From: an uncultured Flaviramulus sp.
Lineage (GTDB): Bacteria > Bacteroidota > Bacteroidia > Flavobacteriales > Flavobacteriaceae
Direction of reading: 5' to 3'
NCBI GenBank assembly: GCA_947501105.1
Contig: CANMUP010000003.1
Location: forward strand, 124,001 to 188,000
Length of the DNA: 64,000 bases
A program made the translations under genes and the position numbers. The notes under the pieces were generated by a model, which searched no databases, had not been told where the DNA came from, and was given only the letters and a program-made list of their open reading frames with translations. Of this stretch, positions 47,048 to 57,566 are shown one piece after another (within the stretch, counting starts at the first letter, position 1; every line of letters begins with the position of its first letter).

Positions 47048-47842
47048 TTAAAATTTACGGAAGTGACTCGGAAGGAAACCTGTCATTATTTTAAAGTTCC
47101 TAATAAAATGACTTTGGTCTGTAAAGCCGCAGCAGAAAGCAATTTCAGAAAGCGACATTTGTGTGTTTTTAATTAACTCAATGCTTTTGTCTATTTTTAA
47201 TTTACGCTGATATTCTCCAAGTGTATAAGAAAAATATTTTCTAAAAAATTTCGAAATAGTTACTGGATGTACACCAACAATTTCCGACATTTCGTTTAGT
47301 GATAATTGTTCATCCCAACGGTCATTCAGCAATTCTATTAATAATTTTATCCATTGCGGTAAATCTTTGTTATTTAAACTTTTAGATTTTGAAACTAGTT
47401 CTAGTAAAAGGCTTTTTACATGAGGCCGACTAGCCTTACTATTAATTAAAAGTTCCTGCTGTATTTTGAGGATTATTGTTTTTGCATCAATATTGTTTTG
47501 AATAGCTAGTTTAACATCGTACTCTGGTAAATCATACATTTTTAAGAAAGCACTACTAATTTCGATATTTGCGCTTTTGGAAACTATTTCTGTAGAAACC
47601 CAACGATGTTTTTCTTCAGCATGATAAAAAAAGATACTTCCTTTCTTTTCAGTATATCTAGATTCTTTAAGTGTATCTGCTTTCCCTCCTTGAAATACAA
47701 AGCATATGTGAAGGTTTTCATGATAATGCCATTCGGGATTATTTTTTTTGATAGAATAATGTGTATTCGTAATAATGCTGCCATCAATTTCAAAGCTGCT
47801 TATGATATCACCTGTATATTCCCCTTTTTTTAATATGTCCAT
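47048..47842 (-). CDS. AraC-family transcriptional regulator
   Basis: cupin-like N-terminus; SLSEIAFCCGFTDQSHFIRNFKIMTGFLPSHFRK. Confidence 0.87.
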   Translation of the reverse strand: MDILKKGEYTGDIISSFEIDGSIITNTHYSIKKNNPEWHYHENLHICFVFQGGKADTLKESRYTEKKGSIFFYHAEEKHRWVSTEIVSKSANIEISSAFLKMYDLPEYDVKLAIQNNIDAKTIILKIQQELLINSKASRPHVKSLLLELVSKSKSLNNKDLPQWIKLLIELLNDRWDEQLSLNEMSEIVGVHPVTISKFFRKYFSYTLGEYQRKLKIDKSIELIKNTQMSLSEIAFCCGFTDQSHFIRNFKIMTGFLPSHFRKF

Positions 47843-47846
47843 TAAA

Positions 47847-48218
47847 TTATTTTGCTTTCTTACGAGACTTGCTAGCCTTAGCCAAAGGGTTAAATGTTAA
47901 ACACAAATCTACCCAGTAACTTAAATCATCTTCAGTATCAAAACCATCTGGTGTTACAAAAATATAACCGCGCATGGGTCGACCAGTAAAATCCATGGGT
48001 AAACATTCAGGTTTTTCTAATTCATTTAAATAAACGTCTTCACCTATACGAGCCATTAATAAACTATCTCCATATTTCTTATCAATATGGATACCACAAA
48101 GCATTTTATTATCCACTTTAAAGCACAAACCGCCCATCATTTTTAACTCATCAAAATGTATGTGTTTGTCTTTTAAATGTTGCCTAATTCTATCTGCTAA
48201 AAATTCATCGTAAGCCAT
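47847..48218 (-). CDS. TfoX/Sxy family protein
   Basis: FDELKMMGGLCFKVDNKMLCGIHIDKKYGDSLLMARIGED. Confidence 0.85.
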   Translation of the reverse strand: MAYDEFLADRIRQHLKDKHIHFDELKMMGGLCFKVDNKMLCGIHIDKKYGDSLLMARIGEDVYLNELEKPECLPMDFTGRPMRGYIFVTPDGFDTEDDLSYWVDLCLTFNPLAKASKSRKKAK

Positions 48219-48285
48219 AAACTATAATTTAAAAAAATATTACTAGTAAATTTAATACATTTATAGCTTAAACTAACAACACTTT

Positions 48286-49665
48286 ATGGAACAACTTAAA
48301 CAACTTACTGCAGATTTTTCTAGTGCAGTTTGGGGTTTGCCGTTACTTATATTACTTATTGGTGGCGGTTTGTATTTACTTATTCGTTCAAGATTTGCAA
48401 CATTTCGCTTGCTTGGTCATGCTATTCAAGTACTTCGTGGTAAATATGATGACCCAAACGATCCTGGACAGATTAGTCATTTTCAAGCATTAACAACAGC
48501 TTTGTCATCTACCATTGGTATGGGAAATATTGCTGGAGTTGCAGTAGCAATTTCTATTGGTGGTCCTGGAGCAGTATTTTGGATGTGGGTAAGCGCAGTA
48601 GTTGGGATGTCTACCAAGTTTTTTACTTCAACATTAGCAATTATGTTTAGGGGAAAAGACAGTGCAGGCGAATTACAAGGCGGACCCATGTATTTTATTA
48701 TGGAAGGCTTAGGTAAATCATGGAAACCATTAGCAATTATGTTTAGTGTTTGTGGTTTAATAGGCGCATTACCAGTTTTTAATGTCAATCAACTCACTCA
48801 AGCTGTTAATGATATTTTGCTTAAACCTAATGGGTTTGAGATTGGGTTTACATCAAATTTAATTGTTGGATTGGTATTAGTTAGTATTACTGGTGTTGTT
48901 ATTCTTGGTGGTTTAGGGCGTATAAGTAAAACAGCATCTAAAATGGTACCTTCAATGGTATTACTTTATTTTATTTCTGTACTGATTATTTTAGCTGTAA
49001 ATATTGAAACGGTTCCTAAATATTTTGCAATGATTTTTACTGATGCTTTCGCAGCAAATAATTTTAAAGGTGATGCTTTTTTTGGTGGCCTTGTTGGAGG
49101 ACTAATATTATTAGGAATTAAACGAGGCGCTTTTTCAAACGAAGCTGGTATTGGTACAGCACCATTAGCACATGGTGCAGCTAAAACTGATGAGCCAGTT
49201 CGCGAGGGTTTAGTGGCTATGTTAGGACCAGCGATTGATACATTAATTGTTTGTACACTTACAGCGTTGGCTATTTTAGTAACAGGTGTTTGGGAAACAA
49301 CTTCTGATAATGGCGTGAGCTTAACAGCATCTGCTTTTAGTGAGGCTATACCAGGATTTGGAAAATATTTGTTATTGGTATGTATTGCAGTGTTTAGTAT
49401 ATCTTCACTATTTTCATATTCATATTACGGATCAAAATGTATGTCGTTTTTAATTGGTGCGGATAAAAAACACTATTATAATTACTTTTATATAGTGAGC
49501 ATTATTCTAGGAGCGACAACAAGTTTAGACATGATGATAAACCTTATAGATGGAGTATTTGCTTTAATGGCTATACCAACTATGCTGTCAACTATCATAC
49601 TTGCGCCAAAAGTTGTAAAAGAGTTATCTGCTTATAAAAAACGTTTAAAAGAAAATAAATTATGA
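48286..49665 (+). CDS. Alanine/sodium symporter (AGCS) family protein
   Basis: FQALTTALSSTIGMGNIAGVAVAI, RGAFSNEAGIGTAPLAHGAA. Confidence 0.93.
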   Translation: MEQLKQLTADFSSAVWGLPLLILLIGGGLYLLIRSRFATFRLLGHAIQVLRGKYDDPNDPGQISHFQALTTALSSTIGMGNIAGVAVAISIGGPGAVFWMWVSAVVGMSTKFFTSTLAIMFRGKDSAGELQGGPMYFIMEGLGKSWKPLAIMFSVCGLIGALPVFNVNQLTQAVNDILLKPNGFEIGFTSNLIVGLVLVSITGVVILGGLGRISKTASKMVPSMVLLYFISVLIILAVNIETVPKYFAMIFTDAFAANNFKGDAFFGGLVGGLILLGIKRGAFSNEAGIGTAPLAHGAAKTDEPVREGLVAMLGPAIDTLIVCTLTALAILVTGVWETTSDNGVSLTASAFSEAIPGFGKYLLLVCIAVFSISSLFSYSYYGSKCMSFLIGADKKHYYNYFYIVSIILGATTSLDMMINLIDGVFALMAIPTMLSTIILAPKVVKELSAYKKRLKENKL

Positions 49666-49919
49666 CCAACAAAAGTAAACCTAAAGCCTATTGGAAAGAA
49701 AACATTAGGTATGTTCTCATATTGCTAGTTATATGGTTTTTGGTGTCATTTGGTGCTGGAATCATTTTTAAGGATGCTTTAAACGAAATTAAAATTGGAG
49801 GATTTAAACTAGGGTTTTGGTTTGCACAACAGGGCTCTATGTATGTGTTTGTAATTCTCATTTTTGTATATGTTCGCTTGATGAATAAATTAGATAAAAA
49901 GTATGGTTATGATGAATAG
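49662..49919 (+). CDS. DUF4212 domain-containing protein (symporter small subunit)
   Basis: KAYWKENIRYVLILLVIWFLVSFGAGIIF; overlaps the downstream symporter. Confidence 0.85.
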   Translation: MTNKSKPKAYWKENIRYVLILLVIWFLVSFGAGIIFKDALNEIKIGGFKLGFWFAQQGSMYVFVILIFVYVRLMNKLDKKYGYDE

Positions 49920-51693
49920 TTTATTGATAGCAGAACAAGTAAGCGTTCAAAATTGGACATATATTTTAGTAGGTTTAACATTTACTTTATACATAGGTAT
50001 TGCTATTTGGTCCAGAGCAGGATCAACTAAAGAATTTTATGTTGCAGGTGGAGGTGTTTCCCCCTTGGCCAACGGTATGGCAACTGCTGCCGATTGGATG
50101 AGTGCAGCTTCTTTTATTTCAATGGCAGGAATTATATCTTTTGCTGGTTATGATGGTGCCGTGTATTTAATGGGTTGGACCGGAGGTTATGTGTTGTTAG
50201 CTTTACTTCTAGCACCTTATTTAAGGAAGTTTGGAAAATTTACAGTGCCCGATTTTATTGGTGATAGATACTATTCCAATACAGCACGTACAGTTGGTGT
50301 GTTTTGTGCGCTTTTAGTGTCATTTACTTATGTAGCTGGACAAATGCGAGGCGTTGGATTAGTGTTTTCTCGTTTCTTAGAAGTTGATATTAATACAGGT
50401 GTAATTATAGGAATGATTATCGTATTATTCTATGCGGTTTTAGGCGGTATGAAAGGCATTACATATACGCAAGTTGCACAATACTGTGTGTTGATTTTTG
50501 CTTTTATGGTACCAGCCATTTTTATTTCTATACAAATGACAGGAAACCCGATTCCACAATTAGGATTTGGTAGTGAATTAGCAGATGGCTCAGGAACTTA
50601 CTTACTTGATAAATTAGATGGTTTAAGCACTGATCTTGGTTTTGCTGAATATACTGAAGGCTCAAAACCTTTAATTGATGTGTTTGCAATAACATTAGCA
50701 TTAATGGTTGGTACAGCAGGATTACCACATGTTATTGTGCGTTTCTTTACAGTTAAACGTGTTAAAGATGCTCGTAAATCTGCAGGTATTGCATTATTGC
50801 TTATTGTGATCTTATATACAACAGCACCAGCAGTTTCTGTTTTTGCAAGAACAAATATGATTGAAACGGTTTCAAATCAACCTTATGCTAATGTGCCTGA
50901 ATGGTTTAAAAAATGGGAGACTACTGAATTAGTAGTGTTTAATGATAAAAACGATGATGGGCTTATTAAATATTTATCTGGTGATGCATTTTTGAGAGGA
51001 GAGGATGGTAAATTTGATTTTAAGAAACCTAATCCAAATACAAAAAATGAGTTGTATGTAGATAGGGATATTATGGTTTTAGCTAACCCAGAAATTGCTC
51101 AATTACCAAATTGGGTTATAGCTTTAGTAGCTGCTGGGGCTTTAGCAGCAGCATTATCTACGGCAGCAGGATTATTATTAGTTATTTCAGCATCAGTTTC
51201 TCATGATTTAATTAAGAAAATGATAAATCCAAAGATTTCAGAAAAAGGCGAATTGGTAGCTGCACGTTTATCAGCAGTTGTTGCTGTTTGTGTTGCTGGT
51301 TATTTTGGAATTAATCCTCCTGGTTTTGTTGCAGCGACTGTAGCATTAGCTTTTGGTTTAGCGGCAGCCTCATTTTTTCCGGCAATTATTTTAGGAATTT
51401 TTTATAAGCGAATGAATAAGGAAGGGGCTATTGCAGGTATGGTAGTTGGTATTACTGCTATGTTGTTATATATGATTAAGTATAAATTAGGCTGGTTTGA
51501 TGAAGTTGTTCCAGATAAAAGTGAATGGTGGTTTGGTATTTCGCCCGAAGGCTTTGGTACGGTAGCTATGTTACTTAATTTTATAGTATCTATTACAATT
51601 ATGAAGTTTACCAAAGCACCTCCAAAAGAAGTCCAAGACATTGTTGAAAATATTAGAATACCAAGTGGAGCAGGAGAAGCTGTAAATCATTAA
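49903..51693 (+). CDS. Sodium:solute symporter family protein (ActP-like)
   Basis: STKEFYVAGGGVSPLANGMATAADWMSAASFISMAG. Confidence 0.92.
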   Translation: MVMMNSLLIAEQVSVQNWTYILVGLTFTLYIGIAIWSRAGSTKEFYVAGGGVSPLANGMATAADWMSAASFISMAGIISFAGYDGAVYLMGWTGGYVLLALLLAPYLRKFGKFTVPDFIGDRYYSNTARTVGVFCALLVSFTYVAGQMRGVGLVFSRFLEVDINTGVIIGMIIVLFYAVLGGMKGITYTQVAQYCVLIFAFMVPAIFISIQMTGNPIPQLGFGSELADGSGTYLLDKLDGLSTDLGFAEYTEGSKPLIDVFAITLALMVGTAGLPHVIVRFFTVKRVKDARKSAGIALLLIVILYTTAPAVSVFARTNMIETVSNQPYANVPEWFKKWETTELVVFNDKNDDGLIKYLSGDAFLRGEDGKFDFKKPNPNTKNELYVDRDIMVLANPEIAQLPNWVIALVAAGALAAALSTAAGLLLVISASVSHDLIKKMINPKISEKGELVAARLSAVVAVCVAGYFGINPPGFVAATVALAFGLAAASFFPAIILGIFYKRMNKEGAIAGMVVGITAMLLYMIKYKLGWFDEVVPDKSEWWFGISPEGFGTVAMLLNFIVSITIMKFTKAPPKEVQDIVENIRIPSGAGEAVNH

Positions 51694-52139
51694 AGACCAT
51701 AGGTCTTTTTTGCACTTTCAATTTGCTGTTCTTCTGTTGTTTCAGGATATAAAATATATTTTGGCGCAAGTATGGGTTTGATGCTTTCTACTTTTATTTT
51801 TGTTATGGTAGAAAATGGAAATTTCCCTTCTGCCATTTTTAGCAAAACAGTTTCCATACTAGAAAAAGTTTTATCTTTTTTATCAATAATAAACCCTTTT
51901 CCTTTTACTTGATAGCCTTTTTGAACAAAAACATCAATAAAGCTTACACATACATTCGAGTTTTGCTTAATGTTTTTTAAGGTTTGAGGAGAAGCAATAT
52001 TTGCAACTATGATATAATTTTCATCATAATAATTAAAAATCTCTTTTGGTGAGACATTAGGAATATTATTAATTGAAGCTGTTGCTAACCAGCATAAAAC
52101 ACTTTTATCTATACATTTTTTTACTTTCGTGGTAAGCAT
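51690..52139 (-). CDS. Pyridoxamine 5'-phosphate oxidase family protein
   Basis: CWLATASINNIPNVSPKEIFNYYDENYIIVANIASPQTLKNI. Confidence 0.85.
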   Translation of the reverse strand: MLTTKVKKCIDKSVLCWLATASINNIPNVSPKEIFNYYDENYIIVANIASPQTLKNIKQNSNVCVSFIDVFVQKGYQVKGKGFIIDKKDKTFSSMETVLLKMAEGKFPFSTITKIKVESIKPILAPKYILYPETTEEQQIESAKKTYGL

Positions 52140-52154
52140 ATTATATATTATTTG

Positions 52155-52598
52155 TTAAAAATACGAGTTATAAATACGTCTGTCTACTACAGCAGAAAGA
52201 ATTAAAGAAGTTGTCAATTCACCAAAATGTGATAATGTAATATTTAGCTCTTCTAAATGTCTTGTGTTTCTAACATTGGCTTTCATCATTAAACAGTCAT
52301 TACCGGTTAGTTTGTAGCATTCGGTTATTTCTGGTTTTGTTTTAATGAATTTATGAAATTTTTCTACCTGTCCGAAACGGATTTTTGCAGATATAAATAC
52401 GCCCATTGAGTATCCAATAGCTTCCATTCCTAATTTAACTTCATAGCGATTAATTATACCTGCATCTTCCATTTTTTGAATGCGTTCAGCAACCGAAGGT
52501 GATGAGAGTCCTACTTTCTTTGAAAGCTCAGTTAAAGGCATTCTTGCATTTAATTGTAATTGTTCTAATATTAGCCAATTTATTTTATCTACATTCAT
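52155..52598 (-). CDS. Lrp/AsnC family transcriptional regulator
   Basis: INWLILEQLQLNARMPLTELSKKVGLSSPSVAERIQKMEDAGII. Confidence 0.92.
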   Translation of the reverse strand: MNVDKINWLILEQLQLNARMPLTELSKKVGLSSPSVAERIQKMEDAGIINRYEVKLGMEAIGYSMGVFISAKIRFGQVEKFHKFIKTKPEITECYKLTGNDCLMMKANVRNTRHLEELNITLSHFGELTTSLILSAVVDRRIYNSYF

Positions 52599-52708
52599 AA
52601 TTTAGGTATTAATTATAATAAACATTTAAAAATAAGGTGAATATTTAATTATTCAAAATATATTAATTTTTTATAATACTTCTGTTGTCTAATTTTGGTA
52701 TAGAAAAT

Positions 52709-52834
52709 ATGTTCAATTTAAAACCTTGTATTACTAATTATAATACAACTGATGCTCATCTAGATGAATTAATAAACTTGCTAAATAAAAAGCGAGCTAT
52801 TTATAAAAAAGAACATAATTTAGTAACTGTTTAA
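52709..52834 (+). CDS. Possible 41-aa small protein
   Basis: MFNLKPCITNYNTTDAHLDELINLLNKKRAIYKKEHNLVTV*, 12 bp before a DinB gene. Confidence 0.3.
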   Translation: MFNLKPCITNYNTTDAHLDELINLLNKKRAIYKKEHNLVTV

Positions 52835-52846
52835 ATAAAAAAAATA

Positions 52847-53365
52847 ATGACTACAAAAGATTTAAAACAAAGCGAATACAATGAATATTATGAAAGATAT
52901 ATTAATAAAGTATCAAATAATATTACATTAATTGAAGGCTTTAAAGTTGGAGCAGATAATGTATTACAGTTTTTTCAATCCATTCCATCAGGTAAACTTA
53001 ACTATAAATATGCAGAGGGCAAATGGAGTGTAAAAGAGGTTTTTCAGCATTTAATTGATACTGAGCGTGTATTTATGCACCGTTGTTTTAGAATCGCACG
53101 TCATGACGATACAGCACTAGCTGGTTTTGATCAAAACATATATGTTGAACCTTCGCAAGCTAGTAATAAAAGTATTGAGTCTCTTATTGAAGAATTTAAA
53201 GCTGTTAGACAAAGTTCAATATTATTATTGCAAAGCTTAAAACAGGACGATTTAGAATTCATAGGTAATGCTAATAATAGTGCTATGTCTGCTAGAGCAG
53301 CAGCTTTTACTGTTATTGGTCACGATATTTGGCATATGAGTGTTATAAAAAAACTCTATTTGTAA
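52847..53365 (+). CDS. DinB family protein
   Basis: EGKWSVKEVFQHLIDTERVFMHRCFRIAR...GHDIWHMSVI. Confidence 0.87.
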   Translation: MTTKDLKQSEYNEYYERYINKVSNNITLIEGFKVGADNVLQFFQSIPSGKLNYKYAEGKWSVKEVFQHLIDTERVFMHRCFRIARHDDTALAGFDQNIYVEPSQASNKSIESLIEEFKAVRQSSILLLQSLKQDDLEFIGNANNSAMSARAAAFTVIGHDIWHMSVIKKLYL

Positions 53366-53373
53366 AAATCAAT

Positions 53374-54579
53374 TTATGCGTTTATAATAGTAACTTTTCT
53401 TTTTACTATAACAAACACTATAAATGACAAAATGCCAAAAATAGAAAACCCAATAAATAATGGTAGTACCGATGTGGAAACAAAACCACCAATATAGTTT
53501 GCAATTGGTACTGCCATTACTGTTGAAATAAATCCATTTATTGCTGCACCAATACCAGCTATATGACCAAGAGGTTGCATAGCTAAAGCACGTAAATTCC
53601 CAAATAAAAACCCAACTGCAAAAAATTGTAAAGCAAAAAAGGTTAATAAAACAGCTATACTTGGGTTTTCTCCAGAAGAGAACATAACTACGTATAAAAT
53701 TGATATAATAGCGTAGGCTATACAGGAAACATAAGCAATTTTCATCATGCCATATTTAACTACAAATTTACTGTTTAAAAAAGTTGCTAAACCAACCGAA
53801 ATAGCTAAACTCGCAAATATATAAGGAAACATTTCTGCCAGGTTATACTGCTCTTGAAAAATTTGTTGTGAAGTGCTTAAATAGACCATAAATGATCCAG
53901 TAATAAAACCAGATATAAACGTAAATGCTACAGCATCTTTATGTTTAAAAAACTCTTTTGTGCCATCAATAAAAAGATGGCTTGTAAATTTTATTCGCTT
54001 TTCTTTTTCCAATGTTTCAGGCTGTCTTAACCAAAACCAAATCATTATTAAAACACCAAAGAATAAATTGAAATAAAATACAGATTCCCAATTGTAAAGA
54101 TTAATTAAAAACTGCCCCAAAGTTGGAGCTACCACAGGAACTAAAATAAAAAACATAACTACTATTGATAGTATTTTAGCCATATAATTACCACTATAAG
54201 AATCTCTTATCATAGATATACTTAAACTTCTGGGAGATGATAATCCAACACCTTGCAATACTCTACCTAGAATCATCATTTCAAAACTTTTAGTAGTAAC
54301 GCAAATAATGCTAGCTATTATAAAAACTATAAACCCAATATATACAATAGGTTTTCTTCCAAAGCTGTCAGATAATGGCCCAAAAAGGAGTTGTCCAAAC
54401 CCTAAGCCTAAAAATATCATCGTAATTAAAAGTTGATTGTTGGCTGGATTTGTAACACCCAAAGCACTTCCTATTTCTGGTAAGGCAGGTAATAAAGCGT
54501 CTATAGATAAAGCAACAATAGACATTAATGACGCCATTAAAGCTACAAATTCAAATTTGAAAGTGTTATTATTTTGCAT
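53374..54579 (-). CDS. MFS transporter, Bcr/CflA family
   Basis: SIDALLPALPEIGSALG, 12 TM. Confidence 0.9.
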   Translation of the reverse strand: MQNNNTFKFEFVALMASLMSIVALSIDALLPALPEIGSALGVTNPANNQLLITMIFLGLGFGQLLFGPLSDSFGRKPIVYIGFIVFIIASIICVTTKSFEMMILGRVLQGVGLSSPRSLSISMIRDSYSGNYMAKILSIVVMFFILVPVVAPTLGQFLINLYNWESVFYFNLFFGVLIMIWFWLRQPETLEKEKRIKFTSHLFIDGTKEFFKHKDAVAFTFISGFITGSFMVYLSTSQQIFQEQYNLAEMFPYIFASLAISVGLATFLNSKFVVKYGMMKIAYVSCIAYAIISILYVVMFSSGENPSIAVLLTFFALQFFAVGFLFGNLRALAMQPLGHIAGIGAAINGFISTVMAVPIANYIGGFVSTSVLPLFIGFSIFGILSFIVFVIVKRKVTIINA

Positions 54580-54673
54580 TGGGCAAAAATAAGTTAATTT
54601 AATGTCGTAAAAGGGTATTTTATATTAATTTGAAATATTAATATTCTTAAATTTGTTTATCAATTAAAAAGGC

Positions 54674-55120
54674 ATGGGTACAGAAACATTAATAAAAATA
54701 TTTAAAAGGGATTTAGATAGGTTAAAAGGTGAAATTGAATCTTATAATGATGAAAAAAATCTTTGGGTTTTAAAAGATGGTATTAGCAATTGTGCTGGTA
54801 ATTTATGTTTACATTTAGTAGGAAACCTTAACCATTTTATTGGAGCAGAATTTGGAAATTCGGGTTATGTAAGACAAAGAGATTTAGAGTTTTCACTAAA
54901 AGATGTACCAAGAGCTGAGTTAATAAAGCAAGTAAACGAAGTTAAGTTTATTGTTGAGAAGACTTTAAAAACCCTAACACAAGATGACTTACAAAAAGAA
55001 TACTCGCGTCGCGCTTCTGAAGACAAAATGACTACAGAATTTTTCTTAACACATTTAATAGCACATTTAGCTTATCATTTAGGACAAATAAATTATCATA
55101 GACGTTTATTAGATGCATAG
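54674..55120 (+). CDS. DinB-like protein (DUF1572)
   Basis: CAGNLCLHLVGNLNHFIGAEFGNSGYVRQRDLEFS...HLIAHLAYHLGQINYHRR. Confidence 0.82.
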   Translation: MGTETLIKIFKRDLDRLKGEIESYNDEKNLWVLKDGISNCAGNLCLHLVGNLNHFIGAEFGNSGYVRQRDLEFSLKDVPRAELIKQVNEVKFIVEKTLKTLTQDDLQKEYSRRASEDKMTTEFFLTHLIAHLAYHLGQINYHRRLLDA

Positions 55121-55715
55121 AATGATTCCAGAAAAAAAACAACCACTTTTAAAATACATCAGTAAATATATAGCCTTAACAAAAGAAGAAGAAGGCATAT
55201 TATTATCTAAAACAACTTATAGAAAGTATTTAAAAAATCAATATATCGTTCAACAAGGCGATATCTGTAATTATGAATGTTTTGTATTATCTGGATGTAC
55301 AAAAACGTTTCATTTAGATAATGAAGGTCAAGAACATATCGTTATGTTTTCTATAGAAGACTGGTGGACCTCAGATATAGGAAGTTTTATAACCCAAACA
55401 CCTGCTGATTATAGCGTACAATGTATTGAAAACACAGAAGTGATTCAATTTTCACATGATGATATTGAAGATATATATAAAGAAATCCCAAAGTTAGAAC
55501 GTTTCTTCAGGCAAATCATTGAACGCGCATTAGTGGCTTCACAAAAAAGAATTGTTAGAAGTTTCAGCCTTACAGCTAAAGAGCAATATTTGCACTTTAA
55601 AAAACAATATCCAAAAATTGAACAGCGCATTCCTCAGTATATGATTGCATCTTACCTTGGTATTACTAAAGAGTTTTTAAGTAAAATTAAAAGCCAAATC
55701 ATTTTAGGTCAATAA
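55113..55715 (+). CDS. Crp/Fnr family transcriptional regulator
   Basis: cNMP-binding fold; C-terminal HTH RIPQYMIASYLGITKEFLSKIKSQI. Confidence 0.87.
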   Translation: MHRMIPEKKQPLLKYISKYIALTKEEEGILLSKTTYRKYLKNQYIVQQGDICNYECFVLSGCTKTFHLDNEGQEHIVMFSIEDWWTSDIGSFITQTPADYSVQCIENTEVIQFSHDDIEDIYKEIPKLERFFRQIIERALVASQKRIVRSFSLTAKEQYLHFKKQYPKIEQRIPQYMIASYLGITKEFLSKIKSQIILGQ

Positions 55716-55808
55716 AAGTTAATCTAGATTAACATCTTTTCATAATCTACCTTATTTTATTCAATAATAATGTTTTAGACATTTGTAGTATAAATATTTA
55801 AAACAAAA

Positions 55809-56165
55809 ATGATGAATACATTAATTGAAAAAATTAGTACAATAAATGATATGATTCTTCAAGGTAAAGCTTTGGAGGCATTTGAAACCTTTTACCATGA
55901 CGATGTGGTTATGCAAGAAAATGATAATGAAGAATTCATTGGAAAAGATGTTAATAGAAAAAGAGAAGAGGAATTCTTTAATTCTATAACTGAGTTTAGA
56001 GGAGCAAAACCACTAAAAGTTACCATTGGCGAGAATACAACTATGGTAGAGTGGCATTTTGATTATACGCACAAAGATTGGGGCATTAAAAATTATACTC
56101 AAGTAGCGGTACAAGATTGGAAAGATGGAAAAATTATTAAAGAAAAATTTTATTACGGATCATAA
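55809..56165 (+). CDS. SnoaL-like / NTF2-fold protein
   Basis: FETFYHDDVVMQENDNEEFIGKDVNRKREEEF. Confidence 0.8.
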   Translation: MMNTLIEKISTINDMILQGKALEAFETFYHDDVVMQENDNEEFIGKDVNRKREEEFFNSITEFRGAKPLKVTIGENTTMVEWHFDYTHKDWGIKNYTQVAVQDWKDGKIIKEKFYYGS

Positions 56166-56194
56166 TCATAACAAATAATTAAAAAAAATATAAC

Positions 56195-56773
56195 ATGAAA
56201 AATACAATTAAAACATTAGCATTAACAACAGTAATTGCATTTATTACATTTTCTTTTACAACTATTGTTGATGGAAAAAAAGAAGTAAAAGTAGATAAAA
56301 GTAAAGTAGTATGGAAAGGTTATAAGGTAACAGGATCTCACGAAGGAACTATTGGTATAAAATCTGGTTTTTTAGATTTTAAAGATGATAAGTTAGTAGG
56401 AGGTGAGTTTATGATTGATATGACTACCATTACTGTTACAGATTTAGAAGGAGAATATAAAGGGAAACTTGAGGGGCATTTAAAGTCTGATGATTTTTTT
56501 GGAGTTGAAAAATACACAACCGCTTCTTTAATCTTTACGAGTGTAAAAACTTCAGGTAAAAATGCTTACAATGTAACAGCCGATTTAAATATAAAAGGAC
56601 AAACAAACCCAATTGAATTTACAATTTCTATTTACGGAAATAAAGCTACAGCATCTTTAAAAGTAGATAGAACAAAGTATAATGTAAAATATGGGTCTGC
56701 AAGTTTTTTTGATGGATTAAAAGACAAAACCATTTACGATGAATTTGATTTGGTTACAGATTTAGAATATTAA
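56195..56773 (+). CDS. YceI family protein
   Basis: VDKSKVVWKGYKVTGSHEGTIGIKSG...LEGHLKSDDFFGVEKY. Confidence 0.9.
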   Translation: MKNTIKTLALTTVIAFITFSFTTIVDGKKEVKVDKSKVVWKGYKVTGSHEGTIGIKSGFLDFKDDKLVGGEFMIDMTTITVTDLEGEYKGKLEGHLKSDDFFGVEKYTTASLIFTSVKTSGKNAYNVTADLNIKGQTNPIEFTISIYGNKATASLKVDRTKYNVKYGSASFFDGLKDKTIYDEFDLVTDLEY

Positions 56774-56796
56774 TAAGTAAGTATACATATATAAAA

Positions 56797-56825
56797 AGGA
56801 ACGCTCATTTTTGAGCGTTTTTTTG
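56797..56825 (+). terminator. Terminator after yceI
   Basis: ACGCTCATTTTTGAGCGTTTTTTT. Confidence 0.75.
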
Positions 56826-56874
56826 TTTTAAGGAATTCAGATATCTTACCTTTACAACCTAAATAAAACCTTTT

Positions 56875-57483
56875 ATGTCTTTTAAAAAATTAATTGAACC
56901 ATTAACAGATAGAATTAATTATAAAGGGTTTGAAGAGCCTTTACCGCTTCAAAAACAAATCTTGTCTAAAATAAAAGGAGGCGCTAGTCTATTTGCAATA
57001 GCATCAGATGGAAGTGGTAAAACTACAAGTATTGTAATAAGCGTTATTCAGAAATTAAAAAAGGCTTTTGAAGATGCCCCACGAGCTTTAATTTTTGTAA
57101 AAGACAAGCAAGCCGCACTAGACTTAGAACAAGTATTTAATGATTTTAAAAGAGGAACCGATTTGCGAGTGTATTGTGCATATGATGAGTATGATATTGA
57201 ATCGCAACGGGATGAGATTTATGTAGGTACCGATATTGTAATTACAACACCTAAACGTTTGAATAAATTATTTTACATGAATGGGATTAATTTGAATAAA
57301 CTGCAAATGTTTATTGTTGAAGATGCCGATTTTTTGTTTAGAAATAATAATTTTTCAGAAGTTACCAGAACACCAGAAAGTATTGGTAAATGCCAATATC
57401 TTGTTTTTGCTTCTAAGTTTGATGCACGCTTTGAGCGTTGGCAAGACTCTTTTATGTACAATTCACAAGTTGTTAAACTTTAA
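56875..57483 (+). CDS. Stand-alone DEAD/DEAH helicase N-terminal (RecA1) domain protein
   Basis: LPLQKQILSKIKGGASLFAIASDGSGKTTS, IITTPKRL, FIVEDADFLF; no helicase C domain. Confidence 0.8.
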   Translation: MSFKKLIEPLTDRINYKGFEEPLPLQKQILSKIKGGASLFAIASDGSGKTTSIVISVIQKLKKAFEDAPRALIFVKDKQAALDLEQVFNDFKRGTDLRVYCAYDEYDIESQRDEIYVGTDIVITTPKRLNKLFYMNGINLNKLQMFIVEDADFLFRNNNFSEVTRTPESIGKCQYLVFASKFDARFERWQDSFMYNSQVVKL

Positions 57484-57566
57484 ATATTTCGTTAAACCCA
57501 TCTTAAAGTTTTAGGGCATTCTTAATTTGATGCCTACTTTTATCATTCAACTAAATCATTCCAAAA

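Noticed and set aside
47584-47833. Small ORFs overlapping the AraC regulator
   Set aside because: Alternative-frame shadows of a well-supported AraC CDS.
55113-55715. Crp/Fnr regulator as part of the cNMP/sigma-54 circuit
   Set aside because: More than 20 kb away and next to DinB and NTF2-like genes; many such Bacteroidetes regulators do not need cAMP.
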